From contig CM063107.1 of NCBI GenBank assembly GCA_031841125.1, positions 60,585,814 to 60,649,813 of the forward strand: a DNA stretch of 64,000 nucleotides. Reading direction: 5' to 3'. Under the pieces are notes generated by a model. It made no database searches. It had not been told where the DNA came from and saw only the letters and a program-made list of their open reading frames with translations. The translations under genes were made by a program, and so were the position numbers. This DNA is from Acanthococcus lagerstroemiae (taxonomy: Eukaryota > Arthropoda > Insecta > Hemiptera > Eriococcidae). Positions 1 through 10,659 of the stretch are shown here, one piece after another; within the stretch, counting starts at the first letter, position 1, and the number at the start of each line of letters is the position of its first letter.

Positions 1-670
1 TCAGTTATACGTTAATCTTCTAAGTCCCAGATCTGGATGCGAGAGACGTGAACGAAGTCTCCACCTAACTTTTCGCATGTTTGAATCAAGACCGACGATT
101 CGGCCCTTTTATTGAGTTTATAAAGCTGAAGCTCTGTTTCAGGTTCGACCCATCGGTGGAATATGGGGATTCTCCCGACTGAGGTGATTTTGAAACATCA
201 GAGATGGTTTCGGGTAATCGGAGTGTGAGTGAGGCTACCGCACGGACTCGAAGACGTACTTGAAAGCTTGCTGATTGGTCGGTGAAAGTTTTTGATCTAA
301 TTGACGCTATGACCGATGGCAGGAGGTGCGATCGGGGTCTATGCTTTGTTGTACGCTTGTAGCTCGTACGGTTGCGGATTCTAGGAATTTTGAAGTCGTC
401 GCTGAGAAATAAGGCGCGTGTGTGTAAGTCATCGGGTCGAGGAATGCGGTCGATTGTTACATCTGGTACTTCTCAAGGTCTGAGCTACCGACGGTTGCTC
501 TGTACGGTTGCGACATTGTCTGATTTCGAATAATTCTTTGATGGATCGAAAATACGGAAATAGGCTGATAGACGGCTAGGTAACACCCGCCGAAATGGCG
601 TGATGAGGAAAAGTCTTCGAAGTTGCAGACGGTGAATTTCTCATCACGACAATACCAATAATGTAAAACC
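1..670. other. unassigned intergenic sequence
   Basis: I see no recognisable protein motif, RNA or terminal repeat here. Short open frames occur on the minus strand but show no family signature. Confidence 0.4.
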
Positions 671-671
671 A

Positions 672-900
672 AGTTTGCAACTTCAAAAGACCTGTGCTAA
701 CTGCGTGGTGCTTGAAAAACCTCGACATTTTTGGACTTCTTTCAGTTTTTGACTTATAACTTTTAGAAGGTGCGTCCTACGGAAAAAGTCATTCAGTTCA
801 CTTTTAAAGTAGACAACAGTTGCTACAATTTGCGTGCAACTGCAGCTCTGTAAGTCTCATGGGTCCCGAGATACATTTACAGCTCTTGTTGGGTATTCCT
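672..900 (+). repeat. left half of a ~400-bp dispersed repeat (family X)
   Basis: This stretch matches the first half of repeats at 8836-9245 (same strand) and 9955-10345 (opposite strand). Landmarks are GACCTGTGCTAACTGCGTG, CAGTTTTTGACTTATAA and GGGTCCCGAGATAC. The right half of the same unit reappears at about 2070-2225, so the copy is split by the retrotransposon between them. No coding potential was recognised. Confidence 0.75.
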
Positions 901-914
901 TCTATTTCACAATT

Positions 915-2075
915 CTCTTAGCACTTACTGTGCCAAGGGTAAGACGGGGAAGCGGGCCCCTCCCTGCCCTCAGCCTTCTCTACCCACCCATTATTGGGTA
1001 TGAGCCTCCCCCAGTTCCCTCACTTTATCCTTCCAGCTCCTTCTGTCCAGGGTATGTCTTCTCCACATGGGACCCAGCTCCTTGCGGAATTCATCTCGCC
1101 AACGGGTCAGCGGTCTACCTATATTCCTTGTGTAGTCGTACGGGGTCCACCCTTCCACCCTTTTTTCCTACCTTCTTACCCCCAATCTTGAAATGTGGCC
1201 CCCGTATCTCCATTTATTTTTCTTGATAACCAGACCAAGATCTTCTAGGCGTGTTTTGACCCTGATCTCTTTGGTTTCCACTTTATCTCTTAGCCTCACT
1301 CCCAGCATGCTCCTTTCCATTGCTCTTTGAGTAACCTGAAAGCGCGTATAATTTGTTTTTGTTAATGCCCAAGTTTGAGCCCCGTAAGTTAATACTGGCT
1401 GTACACAGCTGCGCCAGACCGCCGCTTTAGTCGTTATTGGCAAACGGCCTTTGAAAATCTGCCGCGTTTGCCAAAATTTCCTCCATCCACTTTGAATTCG
1501 ATTTGATATTTCTTTTTTTCTAGCACTATGGAAAGAAATTTTTTGGCCTAGGTAGTCAACCTCCTTCACCCACTCTATTAGTTCGTTATTAATTTGTACC
1601 TCTGTTTCCTCGGCGTTCGAAAGTAGTTTTGTTTTTTGTGCATTTACGGATAATCCTGCAATCTCACACGCCTCTAGAAACTCCTCCACATTCCTTAATA
1701 GTTCCGGCAAATTGTTTGAAAGCAGTACAACATCATCCGCAAAGCGCAGGTTATTCAAAAAGTCGCCCTCAATTTTGACCCCTCTTCCCTCCCATTCCAA
1801 CGTACGCATCGCTTCCTCAAGCACACAGTTGAATAAATTGGGAGACAGCGGATCTCCTTGCCGGACTCCCCTGTTAACAGCAAAGACTCTTCCGGTTTTA
1901 TCAAGCTTGACATACGCCAACGCTTTTTCGTACATCTGACGAATAATTTTGATTACTTTTAAATGAACCCCCTGTGTTCTTAGAGCCTTCCATAAAAATT
2001 CATGGTCAACCGTGTCGAATGCTTTTGTGAAATCGATGAAAAGTAAAAAAGTCTCAAAAAAGTATTAATTTGCTT
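915..2075 (-). pseudogene. RTE-like non-LTR retrotransposon, reverse transcriptase 3' part
   Basis: Read on the minus strand, this encodes the middle and C-terminal part of a non-LTR reverse transcriptase. In order I see FIDFTKAFDTVDH (palm motif A), NRGVRQGDPLSPNLFN (finger motif), LRFADDVVLLSNN (catalytic FADD box), then VDYLGQKISFHSARKKE and VLTYGAQTWALTKTNYTRF of the thumb and connection. It ends with the W-R-GHISR tail typical of RTE/craniofacial-development-protein-2-like elements. The endonuclease and the first part of the RT are missing, so the copy is 5' truncated at about 2075. The 3' end is approximate. It interrupts a family X repeat. Known family role: target-primed reverse transcription. 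This copy cannot be autonomous. Confidence 0.9.
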
Positions 2076-2225
2076 TTTCAATTAGAATATTGGCTAAAAT
2101 ACTCACCCTATAAGGAAAGTGATGGGAAAAGAAGTTTTAGAGCAGTAATTTAGCTTTAATTTGAGAACAAGTGGAACTCTATAGGATCAATAGTTCCCTC
2201 ATTATGAGGAAAAAACAAAAAATTA
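2070..2225 (+). repeat. right half of the split family X repeat
   Basis: This matches the end of the full copies at 9110-9245 (+) and 9955-10060 (-). Landmarks are AGAATATTGGCT, CTATAAGGAAAGTGATGG and TAGTTCCCTCATTATGAGG. It completes the copy whose left half is at 672-900. About 55 bp of the unit present in the other copies is absent at the split. Confidence 0.7.
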
Positions 2226-2300
2226 AGGGCTCCGCCTCCGTGTTAATTACCAACACAAAAACACAGTAGCATGTTCAACGTGACAAAACCGGTTTATATT

Positions 2301-2922
2301 CAATTCAATTCAATTCAAGAAAGCTTTATTGTTAATCGCATATCATTAATTATAATTAATTATAAGTGCTTTGTTTATACTATGGTTAGTTACAAAATGT
2401 GATTGGCCCTCATTAGGGCAAAAGCCTCCCCCAATCTACTCCATTCGCTCCGGTCTAGGGCAACCCTTTGGTAGTTGTCATGTTGTAGTAGTTTTTTAAA
2501 GTCGTCGCTCCATCTGACCTTTTGTTTTCCCGCCTTTCTATTACCTGTAGTGTACCAGAATGTAGTCGTGTAAGTCCATCTGTTATCGTTCATTCTAGCT
2601 ATGTGTCCCGCCCAGTTCCACTTGTTAAGCCGAAAAGTTTTTATCGTATCCTTGTTATTTTTTAATAGTTTCTTAACTGTTACGTTCCTAATACGGTCCC
2701 TTCTCCTGATATTCAACATTGAGCGTTCCATCGAGTTTTGGGTGATTCTTAACTTCTGTTCTTCTTTTTTTGTGATAGCCCAATTTTGGGAGCCATATGT
2801 TAGAGTGGGCAGGACACATGCATTGAATACCTCGCTTTTTAGTTTATTTTTAAAAGGTGCTTTGAATATAAATTTAAGCGACCAGTATTTATTCCAGGCC
2901 AGGGAAATTCTAACACACTAGG
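2301..2922 (-). mobile_element. 5'-truncated RTE-like retrotransposon with 30-bp target duplication
   Basis: The minus strand encodes the RT C-terminal tail: NACVLPTLTYGSQNWAITKK, then MERSMLNIRRRDRIRNVTVK, the WAGHIARM box, and AGKQKVRWSDDFKKLL and SEWSRLGEAFA at the very end. The 3' end carries a GAATT microsatellite tail, as RTE elements often do. The insertion is bracketed by a 30-bp direct repeat (2271-2300 and 2923-2952, one mismatch) starting ATGTTCAACG and ending GGTTTATATT, which I read as the target-site duplication. The target is the retroelement that continues at 2953-4400, so this is a nested insertion. It is inactive because it is severely 5' truncated. Confidence 0.88.
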
Positions 2923-2952
2923 ATGTTCAACGCGACAAAACCGGTTTATATT

Positions 2953-4400
2953 ATCTAGTTCCAAACTAATCCCGTTTTCAAATGCTATCCTATTTTTCTT
3001 GATATCTATTTTCCTATTATCATATGATTTGTTATTATATTTTTTCTTAATCTCTCCCATCAATAACCTGCGCATTACTATTCTATGGTCTGTATCACAG
3101 TTGAATGATCGAATGACTCCACAGTCCGTGGTACCTTTATTATTCCATTTAGATAAAATAAAATCGATTTGGTTTTTTACTTCCATATTTGGTGCTACCC
3201 AGGTTCATTGCCGGCCGTCATTGAAGTGAGTCCCGTCTGCGGAGGGCCATTAATTATGCGTATTCGAATTGAGTCCCGGGTATCGGAGCCCTTAATTATA
3301 GGTATGCGAATTGGGTCCGGGGTATCGGAGGTCCCTAATTATGCGTATTCGCATTCAGTCCCGGGTATCCGCCACACATATGGGCAGCTTACTCGCCACA
3401 TCTTTCACGAACCACAAACTCATGTGAGGCTTTCCACTCTCATTTTAATGCCGATTTTTACGCCGCTCATCCGAACATCTTCGTACTTATCGAGACACTC
3501 ATGCACATTCAATGCGAAGTGTACGCTAAAATATTAGACGTGCAAAAGCAGAAACGACGAGCAGCGACGGTTCAAAAAGAATGTCAACTTGCAACGTTAA
3601 TGACTCGCCGCGATTCAGGAGAGCTCAATCGTTTGGACTTTGTGAAACGAGTCTCCTTCAAATTTTTACCGGTGCCTTAACAGTAGAGCTCTACTTTCAT
3701 GACTCCATTTCCTGACTACGAATCCTTCTGATACGAATTCTTTATTACGATGCTGCTCGCTGATTCACATTTTTAATCACACCAATGTATGATCATTGAC
3801 AGTCCTAAGTCTGTTAAAGTGAGAAGGGAAATGTGAGTTAGTGACACTACCACGATATTACGCTGGGCTCAATTCAGTGTTCCGATAGCCGGACCCAATT
3901 CGCATACCTACAAGTAATAGGCTCCGATAACCGGGACTCAATGCGAATACGAACATTAATGAGCCCCCGATAACCCGGGACTGAATTCCATTAAAAGAAC
4001 CAATGTGGGACTCAATCCAAGACCGGCGTCATTGCCTACTACTTTTTTTTCTTAAACCAAGTATTGCTAATTCGCAACTCTTTTTCATTACAAAAGTCTA
4101 TCAATAGTTCTCCATGAAAATTTCGTTTTCCGTATTGACAAGGACTTATTATTTTTTCTTCTCCTTGTTCTCTTTTCCCTATTTGACTGTTGAAGTCACC
4201 AATCACTAGGACCGTGGTATTTTTTTATCATTTCGAGTTCGTTAATTAATTTATTTAAATGTTCATAGAACTTTTCTACAGTTCCTAATTCTGTGTCCAG
4301 TGTAGGGCCATGTACCTGGATAACTGCCAATGTAAAGAGAACGCGTGAAAATACTTTTTGGGGAAAAACGCATTTAAAGTTAGACACACCTTTTCCCCCC
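2953..4400 (-). pseudogene. retrotransposon AP-like endonuclease (EEP), interrupted
   Basis: The minus strand encodes parts of an exonuclease-endonuclease-phosphatase domain of an RTE-like element. From 4400 down to 4040 it shows LAVIQVHGPTLDT and then VLVIGDFNSQIGKREQG, where GDFN is a catalytic box, followed by GELLIDFCNEKELRISNTWF. From about 3196 down to 2960 it resumes with APNMEVKNQIDFILSKW and NCDTDHRIVMRRLL, the conserved C-terminal D-H box. Between these parts lies an 840-bp TIR element (3197-4037). There is also a frame change near 4200. The known role of such a domain is nicking the target DNA; this copy is dead. Confidence 0.85.
3197..4037. mobile_element. non-autonomous TIR element with subterminal repeats
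   Basis: This segment splits the endonuclease reading frame. Its ends are inverted relatives: left CATTGCCGGCCGTCATTG, right (reverse complement) GGCAATGACGCCGGTC. Inside each end is a short array of a ~40-bp motif with core GAGTCCCGGGTATCGG, repeated three to four times on the left (3230-3370) and in inverted orientation on the right (3860-3990). No transposase frame is visible. This fits a fold-back MITE; superfamily unknown. Confidence 0.75.
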
Positions 4401-4784
4401 ACTCCATCAAGCGGCCATAACTCACCGCGGAATCACGTTACCAGCCTCGACGAGGGCTTGTTGGAAAGGTAATTTTTCGCTCTTCTGCGTGGTAACAATT
4501 CAGAACATCGGATTTATTCGTGAGCTCCGGAAATCCACGAAGAAGCGAACGCAGGCATTCGCATTCTTTTCTCATTCTCTTTCATAATTCTCTTTGTCTC
4601 TCTCCCTCTTCTCTCTCGTGCGCGTACATTTTGTCTCTTCGTTATTGCGATGTTTTCTCTATAGAAATCAAACAGAATCTCAAAATTGATTTTTTCGACC
4701 AAAAGATTTTCTTTTTTCGCGTTTTCTGAGACTTCGATCGATCGACAAAGTTACCCCTTTTTATAGAAACTGCCGCATATTATG

Positions 4785-5590
4785 TAGGGGAGCATGGGGA
4801 GAACTGAGACAAGGGAGCAATGAGACAGTGCTGATTTAGCCGACACTACAAACTATAAGTGGCAACACTGCATCACATATTCGTCACTATCCAGTAAGCT
4901 AACTCTATCGTAGAAAAATTTTCAGTTCTATCGATTAGTAGCTATGATATTGATAACGTGATCGAAATTTGGTCAATTTTTTAGTTTTCAGCATTTACGA
5001 AAAAACGTTCACAAGAAAGAAAATTTGTATTTGCGAAGTAAATCATATCTTTTTTAAAATATGATCTATTTAGTAACCAAACTGTACCAAAACCGTTTTT
5101 TTTTTTCAGGAAGTTGTTTTCGAGTTATGAGCGATTGAACATTTTTGCCGCATTAGGGAGCAATAAGACAATTTTTTAGATAAAATATCGGAAATTTTCG
5201 TTGATGCAGCATTTTTGCGATGTATGAATATCTTACCCACCGAAACTGAATAAATGTGTTGACTACTTATACATTGAACACCTACAGGAAATTTTTTTGA
5301 ACCAAACTTGAAAACCATCCCGCAGAGAGGCCTTATCAGTTGCCCAGTTTTTGTCTCATTGGTCCCTATTTACAATTTTCCCAACTTTTTCCCCCCTCTT
5401 CAATTTCAGAATGTCAAGTTTAATTTAATAATTGTAATGTCCATATAAAATAAATTTATACTTTTTTGTACGATGTAACATGATCATTTGATTGAATTTT
5501 CTGTATTTCATGTGTTGTCTCATTGTTCCCCATGCACTGTGTCAATGCTCCCTTTGAAATTTTCGTGGGGTGATATGAGACAAAATTTTT
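4785..5590. repeat. possible pogo-like non-autonomous element with GAGAC motifs
   Basis: The left end reads TAGGGGAGCATGGGGAGAAC followed by GAGACAAGGGAGCAATGAGAC. Related motifs recur inside (5153, GGGAGCAATAAGACA) and inverted near the right side (5345 and 5513, TTGTCTCATTGTTCCCCATG). G-rich TAGGGG ends are common in pogo/Tigger MITEs. The right boundary is uncertain. No gene was seen. Confidence 0.45.
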
Positions 5591-5599
5591 GAAGGGCTG

Positions 5600-7390
5600 T
5601 AGGATTTTTAGAAATGGCCCGAGGAAGTTGAATTTCTGAGGGTTTGTAGTTCAGTCACGTAACTATAGGTTGCAATTATTCAAAGCTTTCCATAGTGGTT
5701 CTACGTCATTTTACAACGGTTTTCCAAAAAGTGTCGATATATATATATATATACATTTTAAGTGCTATCCTCACATGATAAATGTACTCGGCATAAATCA
5801 CTGAAACGTTTAATAAATTCAAACGACGTACGCACACTGGAGTTTGAAACAAATCCACGTAAGCCAAATTCGGGCGTAATACAATTTCATCGGCTGTAAG
5901 TGAAGGAACTTATATCTGCTATCGAATATACATATAACACGGATTCTGCGTAGCACTCAAATGTGTTCGAACGGGACGAGTACCTATTTTCGAGGGAGAA
6001 AGAAAATCGTACAGATATTCCGGAAAGCGAAACTGAGGCTTATTTCAAATACGGTTTACATATTCTACAAACTGAAGGGCGAACATGCACGAAAAAGGAA
6101 AGTTTCGGGGATAAAAAGAGCAACGGGGAGCGAACTTTCGAAAAAGATGAAACGAATGACAAGATTGATTAATAAACGTTGCGGTATTTTTCTGATTGTG
6201 AGATTCATTTTGCAGCGCAGCAGCCCCAGTACAGCGAGGCTGAGCTGTACGCGTGCAAAGGTTGAGAGCGCACCAGCTCGCAGGGACCAGCGAAAACGTC
6301 CGGATAAAACCCGAAACACCGTATCAATTTATTTTCATTTGTGAGGGAATCTTAACCACCCGGTGTATTTATAACGGATATACGCACTTACACAACTAAA
6401 CACCTCATTTGTACTCGCGCCCGTTTCCACTTAGGAAACATAAACCAGCCCCTTTCGAGCTTTTCGCATTTCGATAGTTTTTTTTTGTTCTTTTTTAAGG
6501 TGTCTCTTTGGTACGTAACAATAACGTTATTTATGACGTTTGAAATTCTGTGCTAGTTAAAGGCTAAAAAAAAAAATGCCCGCTGTATAAATCTTCGCAC
6601 TTTTACTCCGAAAGCCGTTAACCGTTTGCGTTTGTTGCTCGCTCGAAAAAGTTTTTCCTTTTTCGAAACATCCGAATGGAGAGTCCATAGCGAATAGCCG
6701 AACCAAAATCTTTTTTATTTTTTTCGTATCATAAACGGTTTTAAACTTGTTGAATGTCGGATGAAAGGATTATTCAGGGTACATTTTTATAGTCTGCACA
6801 TAAATCAAGCGCACATCTCGAGTGCGAATCGATATCATTTTTGAAAGTAAAATCAAAATAACCGAGCGGGTCATACGGTTCGCGTGCTGTAAAGTTGGCC
6901 AATACACAGAAATTGAAATGTTTGGGGAAGTTTTCTCGGTGACGTATAGTTTACGGACGACGATTTTAATTCGTGAACAGAATGGCGGAGTCGAGTGGTG
7001 GAAAGTGGCGTGTGTAGAAACAGTGTACGACGTTCTTAGCCCAAAATTAAAAATTAACGAAGTAAAAATTGGATACGAATTACTCGCGTAAATAAACATT
7101 TTATTCCGAAGCAGTGTCAATACAGTTTCTCACCGCTGTTTGCATAGTAACTTTGTTTTAGATCCTTTTCTATTTGTTTTCAACGGTATTGTCGTTCGAC
7201 TGAGAACAGTTTTGTTTGGGGAAGAAACTTTCAAAGGCATCGATATATGACAAGAATTTCATCATACATTTACTGCCTCAGGATGGAGACTTTGCAAATA
7301 AACGGATTATGGTGGTAAGGTTTCAGGGCTGATGGTCTCATCCACAATGTGCATAAGTAACATTTTTGATGAAATTGAGTATAGAATAAT
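5600..7390. other. no recognisable gene
   Basis: Short open frames occur on both strands (for example 6822-7091 + and 6770-7120 -) but none shows a known motif or a clear splice structure. A short (AT)n tract lies near 5738-5752. Confidence 0.4.
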
Positions 7391-7394
7391 GTTT

Positions 7395-7628
7395 TCCTCT
7401 CGGGTGATACTTTGTCGTGTTGCCGAGGCTTAACCGTAAAAAATAAAAAATGAAAACACCCTCTATGAGGTTAAATTTTGTTAAAATTGAAACAAAAAGC
7501 AATTAGGAAAAGGCAAACTTCGACATATAAACCTTACGGAAAGCAATGAAAAACTACAAGAATATCTCTTTTCAGGACATGTAGCTTTTTCAAGTATAAA
7601 TCACTGATTATGGCGTTCCAGCAGATAT
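7395..7628 (+). mobile_element. 5' leader of the 58-61 kb retroelement family
   Basis: This segment aligns by eye with 58091-58323 (+) and 61310-61545 (-). Shared landmarks are GGTGATACTTTGTCGTG, ACCCTCTATGAGGTTAAAT, GCAATGAAAAACTACAA and ATGGCGTTCCA. In the other two copies this leader runs directly into an endonuclease. Here about 700 bp carrying mitochondrial sequence intervene before the endonuclease resumes at about 8335. Confidence 0.7.
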
Positions 7629-7987
7629 ACGTGACCTGGAATAATGAAATGTGCCTGTTGTGCGACAACAGGTTTTTAAGATAAACAAGTGTAAAGATGG
7701 GAGATGTGCATAGCGTGTAGATCTGTGGTTGTGCGTTGACGTGTTGCTATAACAAACGCGTTTCGAATTCTTGTTCTGTCATTCCCATAGGCCCATTTCA
7801 CACGACGCCATGTAAATGGATGTTTTTAAACTTTGGACGTAATTTTTGAATGCAATTTGTGGGACAACTAATCAAGATAGACAGCTGCAATATGTTTCAT
7901 TTGAAAGGCGTGATTTTTTCTATAAGAATTGTCAAGAAAGTGAAAAATGTTTTTTTTTGACACAAGGGGTTCATTTTATGATTCCAG
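7629..7987. other. unassigned sequence between retroelement leader and mitochondrial insertion
   Basis: No gene or repeat signature was recognised. It is part of the extra sequence that separates the retroelement leader from its endonuclease. Confidence 0.4.
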
Positions 7988-8167
7988 GACTTTATACCCT
8001 CCATTATCTATTCCAAATAATATTTCTATAAATTTTATTATTTTTTCATTACATTTAAATGGTGTATCATCAATTTTAAGATCATTAAATTTTATCTTAA
8101 CAATTATTTTTATAAAACCTAATAATTTATTAATAAATAAAATTTCATTATTCTGCTGATCAATCCT
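7988..8167 (+). pseudogene. cox1: nuclear mitochondrial insertion: cox1 fragment
   Basis: The plus-strand frame beginning at the second base of 7990 gives TLYPPLSIPNNISINFIIF, SLHLNGVSSILRSLNF and LLINKISLFCWSI. This matches the cytochrome c oxidase subunit I region WTxYPPLS...FSLHLAGxSSILGxxNF...LFVWSV. The tryptophan before SI is encoded by TGA, so it reads through only with the mitochondrial code. Only about 60 codons are present. Base composition is far more AT-rich than the flanks. cox1 encodes the catalytic subunit of mitochondrial complex IV; this nuclear fragment is not functional. It abuts a cytb fragment in the opposite orientation. Confidence 0.92.
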
Positions 8168-8315
8168 TAATAATAGAAATTAAAACTAGAACTAATCCTG
8201 ATAATTTATTTTCAATTGATCGAAGAATGGAATCAAAAAATAAAAAATATCATTCAGGTTCAATATGATTTGGAGTTTTAAAATAATTTATTATATTAAA
8301 ATTATCATAATTATT
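8168..8315 (-). pseudogene. cytb: nuclear mitochondrial insertion: cytb fragment
   Basis: The minus strand, read with the mitochondrial code, gives DNFNMMNYFKTPNHIEPEWY and then FLFFDSILRSIENKLSGL. This matches the cytochrome b segment ENF...P.[23 protein letters not shown]. PEW uses TGA for tryptophan. The piece joins the cox1 fragment directly at about 8167 in opposite orientation, so the insertion is a rearranged composite. It sits inside retroelement sequence. Non-functional. Confidence 0.92.
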
Positions 8316-8334
8316 TCACATGTGTATAATTTCC

Positions 8335-8735
8335 ATTCGAATATCCGGAAGGGAGCGTTATGGGAGAGAATCGTCATTGGAAGTTTTGAAAAGAAAGGTG
8401 TAATTAAAATAGGAACTTGGAATGTGAGAAGTTTGAACAAAGTTGGAAGACTAGAGCATCTTAAAAGAGAACTGTGGAGACTTGATCTAGGAATAGTTGG
8501 AATAATTGAAGCAAGGTGGAAAAAAGAGAATGATTTTAGGTCAGGAGACTTTAGAGTGATAAATACAAAGGGAATAAAAGGGTAAACAGGCGTCGAAGTT
8601 GTTATGATTAAGCAAATAGGTAACAAATTAGATATTATAAACCGCAGAGTGAAAGATTATTCTTGATAAAAATCAATACCAAACCAATACATACGAAAAT
8701 AATACAAGTGTATATGGATGCCAACTAACTATAGG
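8335..8735 (+). pseudogene. retroelement endonuclease N-terminus
   Basis: The frame shows IKIGTWNVRSLNKVGRLEHL, then DLGIVGIIEARWKKENDF and SGDFRVINTKGI. This is the N-terminus of the EEP endonuclease of RTE-like elements (GTWNVRSLN and E-x-RW boxes). A stop follows at 8583, and the frame resumes degraded with INTKPIHTKIIQVYMDAN near 8670-8730. The same domain recurs at 58430 (+) and 61250 (-). Truncated and inactive. Confidence 0.85.
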
Positions 8736-8835
8736 CCAGTCACCATAGACAAAAACTGTATAAGGTCGCAAAAAATCGACACGTTCTGATTTATTGGGAT
8801 ATTGTTCAGCTAAGTATTTGTATGTAGTGTAAAAA

Positions 8836-9245
8836 CAAGTTTGCAGCTTCGAAAGTCCTGTGCTAACTGCGTGATGCTAAAAAAAATCTCGAAATTTTCG
8901 GACTTTTTCAGTTTTTGACTTATAATATCTAAAAGATGCATCCTACAGAAAAAGTTATCCAACACTTTCCTAAAGAAGATAACAATTGCTACAATTTGAG
9001 CGCAACTGCAGCTCCGTAGGTCTAATAGGTCCCGAGATACCGTACTTCAAAAATTGGCAATTTTCCTCAAAAAGTTTGAAATTGTAGTTTTAGCCGCTTT
9101 TTGTGCAGAATATTGGCTGAGACACTCACCTTATAAGGAAAGTGATGGAGAATGAAGTTGTAGAACTGTTATTTAGTTTTAATTTAAGAACAGGTGGAAC
9201 CCTACAGGACCAATAGTTCCCTTATTATCAGGAAAAAACGAAAAA
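8836..9245 (+). repeat. family X dispersed repeat, full copy
   Basis: This is a ~410-bp unit matching 672-900 plus 2070-2225 and, inverted, 9955-10345. It begins near TCCTGTGCTAACTGCGTG and ends near CCCTTATTATCAGG. No protein is encoded. Together with the inverted copy it brackets a 709-bp spacer, so it may be the terminus of a composite element. Confidence 0.8.
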
Positions 9246-9954
9246 ATAAGTAAATCAGATTTCTCAAGAAATGGAACTCCCAATGTAAATTTTGTTATTA
9301 ATACTGCACAGTTACCTATATAATGTAAGAAAAAATATATTAACTTTATAAATGTGATTTATTTAGAGATACACCTACATATTTATATGAGTCGCAGTTG
9401 TGAAATAATAGGCATCATCTTTTGCATCACTTACAGCTGTAAACTGGTATTTGCTCTGCCGCAAAGAAAATTAACCGAAGGAATGGAGAACGGCAGATGT
9501 CCTTTTTTCTCCTCTCCCAACCAACTTCCTTCCTTGGTCCTACACTACACACTATTCAGTGTGCTTGTTGAAGCAGCTGTGCTTGGATGAAACTGTTCAA
9601 ATTGTGATTTTTCAATCAAAAATCTTATTTCTAGTGAAACTTGTCGGTGCTTTTTTTTTTTCTTCTTACAAAGTCAAATGAGGTCCCGCCATCACTTCAC
9701 GTTCAGCATTTTACGACCTAGGTCTCCCAAACTAACACATTTTTATACAATTTTGATGTACTTAGATTTGATAAATTTTTTCCTTATGATTAATTGTACT
9801 AAATTTTATTTTTCACAATATAAACTATTTTCCATTGAGATATGTCTGTCTTATCCTTTATAAAAGTTCTGTCATTTGTCAGGCTCCACTTCGTGAGAAA
9901 TCCAATTTCTTTAATCTTTCATTTCCCCCTCTGATAACAAGAAAACTATAGGTA
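9246..9954. other. spacer between inverted family X copies
   Basis: No recognisable gene. Small open frames at 9354-9590 and 9678-9863 (+) have no family signature. Confidence 0.4.
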
Positions 9955-10345
9955 CTACAGAATTCCGACTGTTCTTTAATTAAAGCTAGATAACTGCTCT
10001 ACAACTTCATTTCCCATCACTTTCCTCGTAGGGTGAATATTTTAACCAATATTCTGCACGGAAGACGGCTAAAACTACAATTTCAAACTTTTTGGAAACA
10101 ATTGCCCATTTTTGAAGTACTGTAACTCGGAACCGGTTGGACCTACGGAACTGCGGGTGCGCTCAAATTGTAGTAAATATTGCCTCATTTAAAAGTGTAC
10201 TGAATGACTTTTTCCGTAGGATCCACTTTTTAGAAGTTATCAGTCAAAAACTGAAGGAAGTCCGAAAATTTCGAGATTTTTCAAGCACCACGCAGTTAGC
10301 ACAGGTATTTCAAAGCTGCAAACTTGGTTTTACACTACTGGTACC
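9955..10345 (-). repeat. family X dispersed repeat, inverted copy
   Basis: The reverse complement of this segment aligns along its whole length with 8836-9245, with many scattered substitutions (roughly 85-90 percent identity by eye). Confidence 0.8.
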
Positions 10346-10659
10346 TACCTTAACAACATCTAAAAAAATCTGAATGTTTCGATTTTTGGCAACCTACGAT
10401 GTTTTAAATGGCTGGCCAACTAGTACTCACAAGAACAAAGAGATTCAGGAATGAAGAATTAGATGCACTTATGAAGCATGTTAAAGGCGAAGACAATATC
10501 ATTTTGCTCTTTTGACGCGTGTGCTGCGGAGACAATCAGACATACTCGATATGGACAACAAAAACAAATCCCTAATGTAGTAAGAAATCACATATTTCAT
10601 ACATGTAAGAAACAGATGTAAAACGACAAGGTTTTACTAGATGTTAATAAAACTAACCA

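Noticed and set aside
834..1226. 130-codon plus-strand frame
   Set aside because: It reads antisense through the 3' end of the RTE-like element and has no motif.
1712..1939. 75-codon plus-strand open frame
   Set aside because: It is antisense to the reverse transcriptase palm; the minus-strand frame explains the sequence.
5738..5752. Possible TATA-box cluster
   Set aside because: A simple (AT)n microsatellite with no gene downstream.
8018..8164. Novel AT-rich nuclear gene
   Set aside because: The frame contains in-frame TGA and matches cox1; explained as a nuclear mitochondrial insertion.
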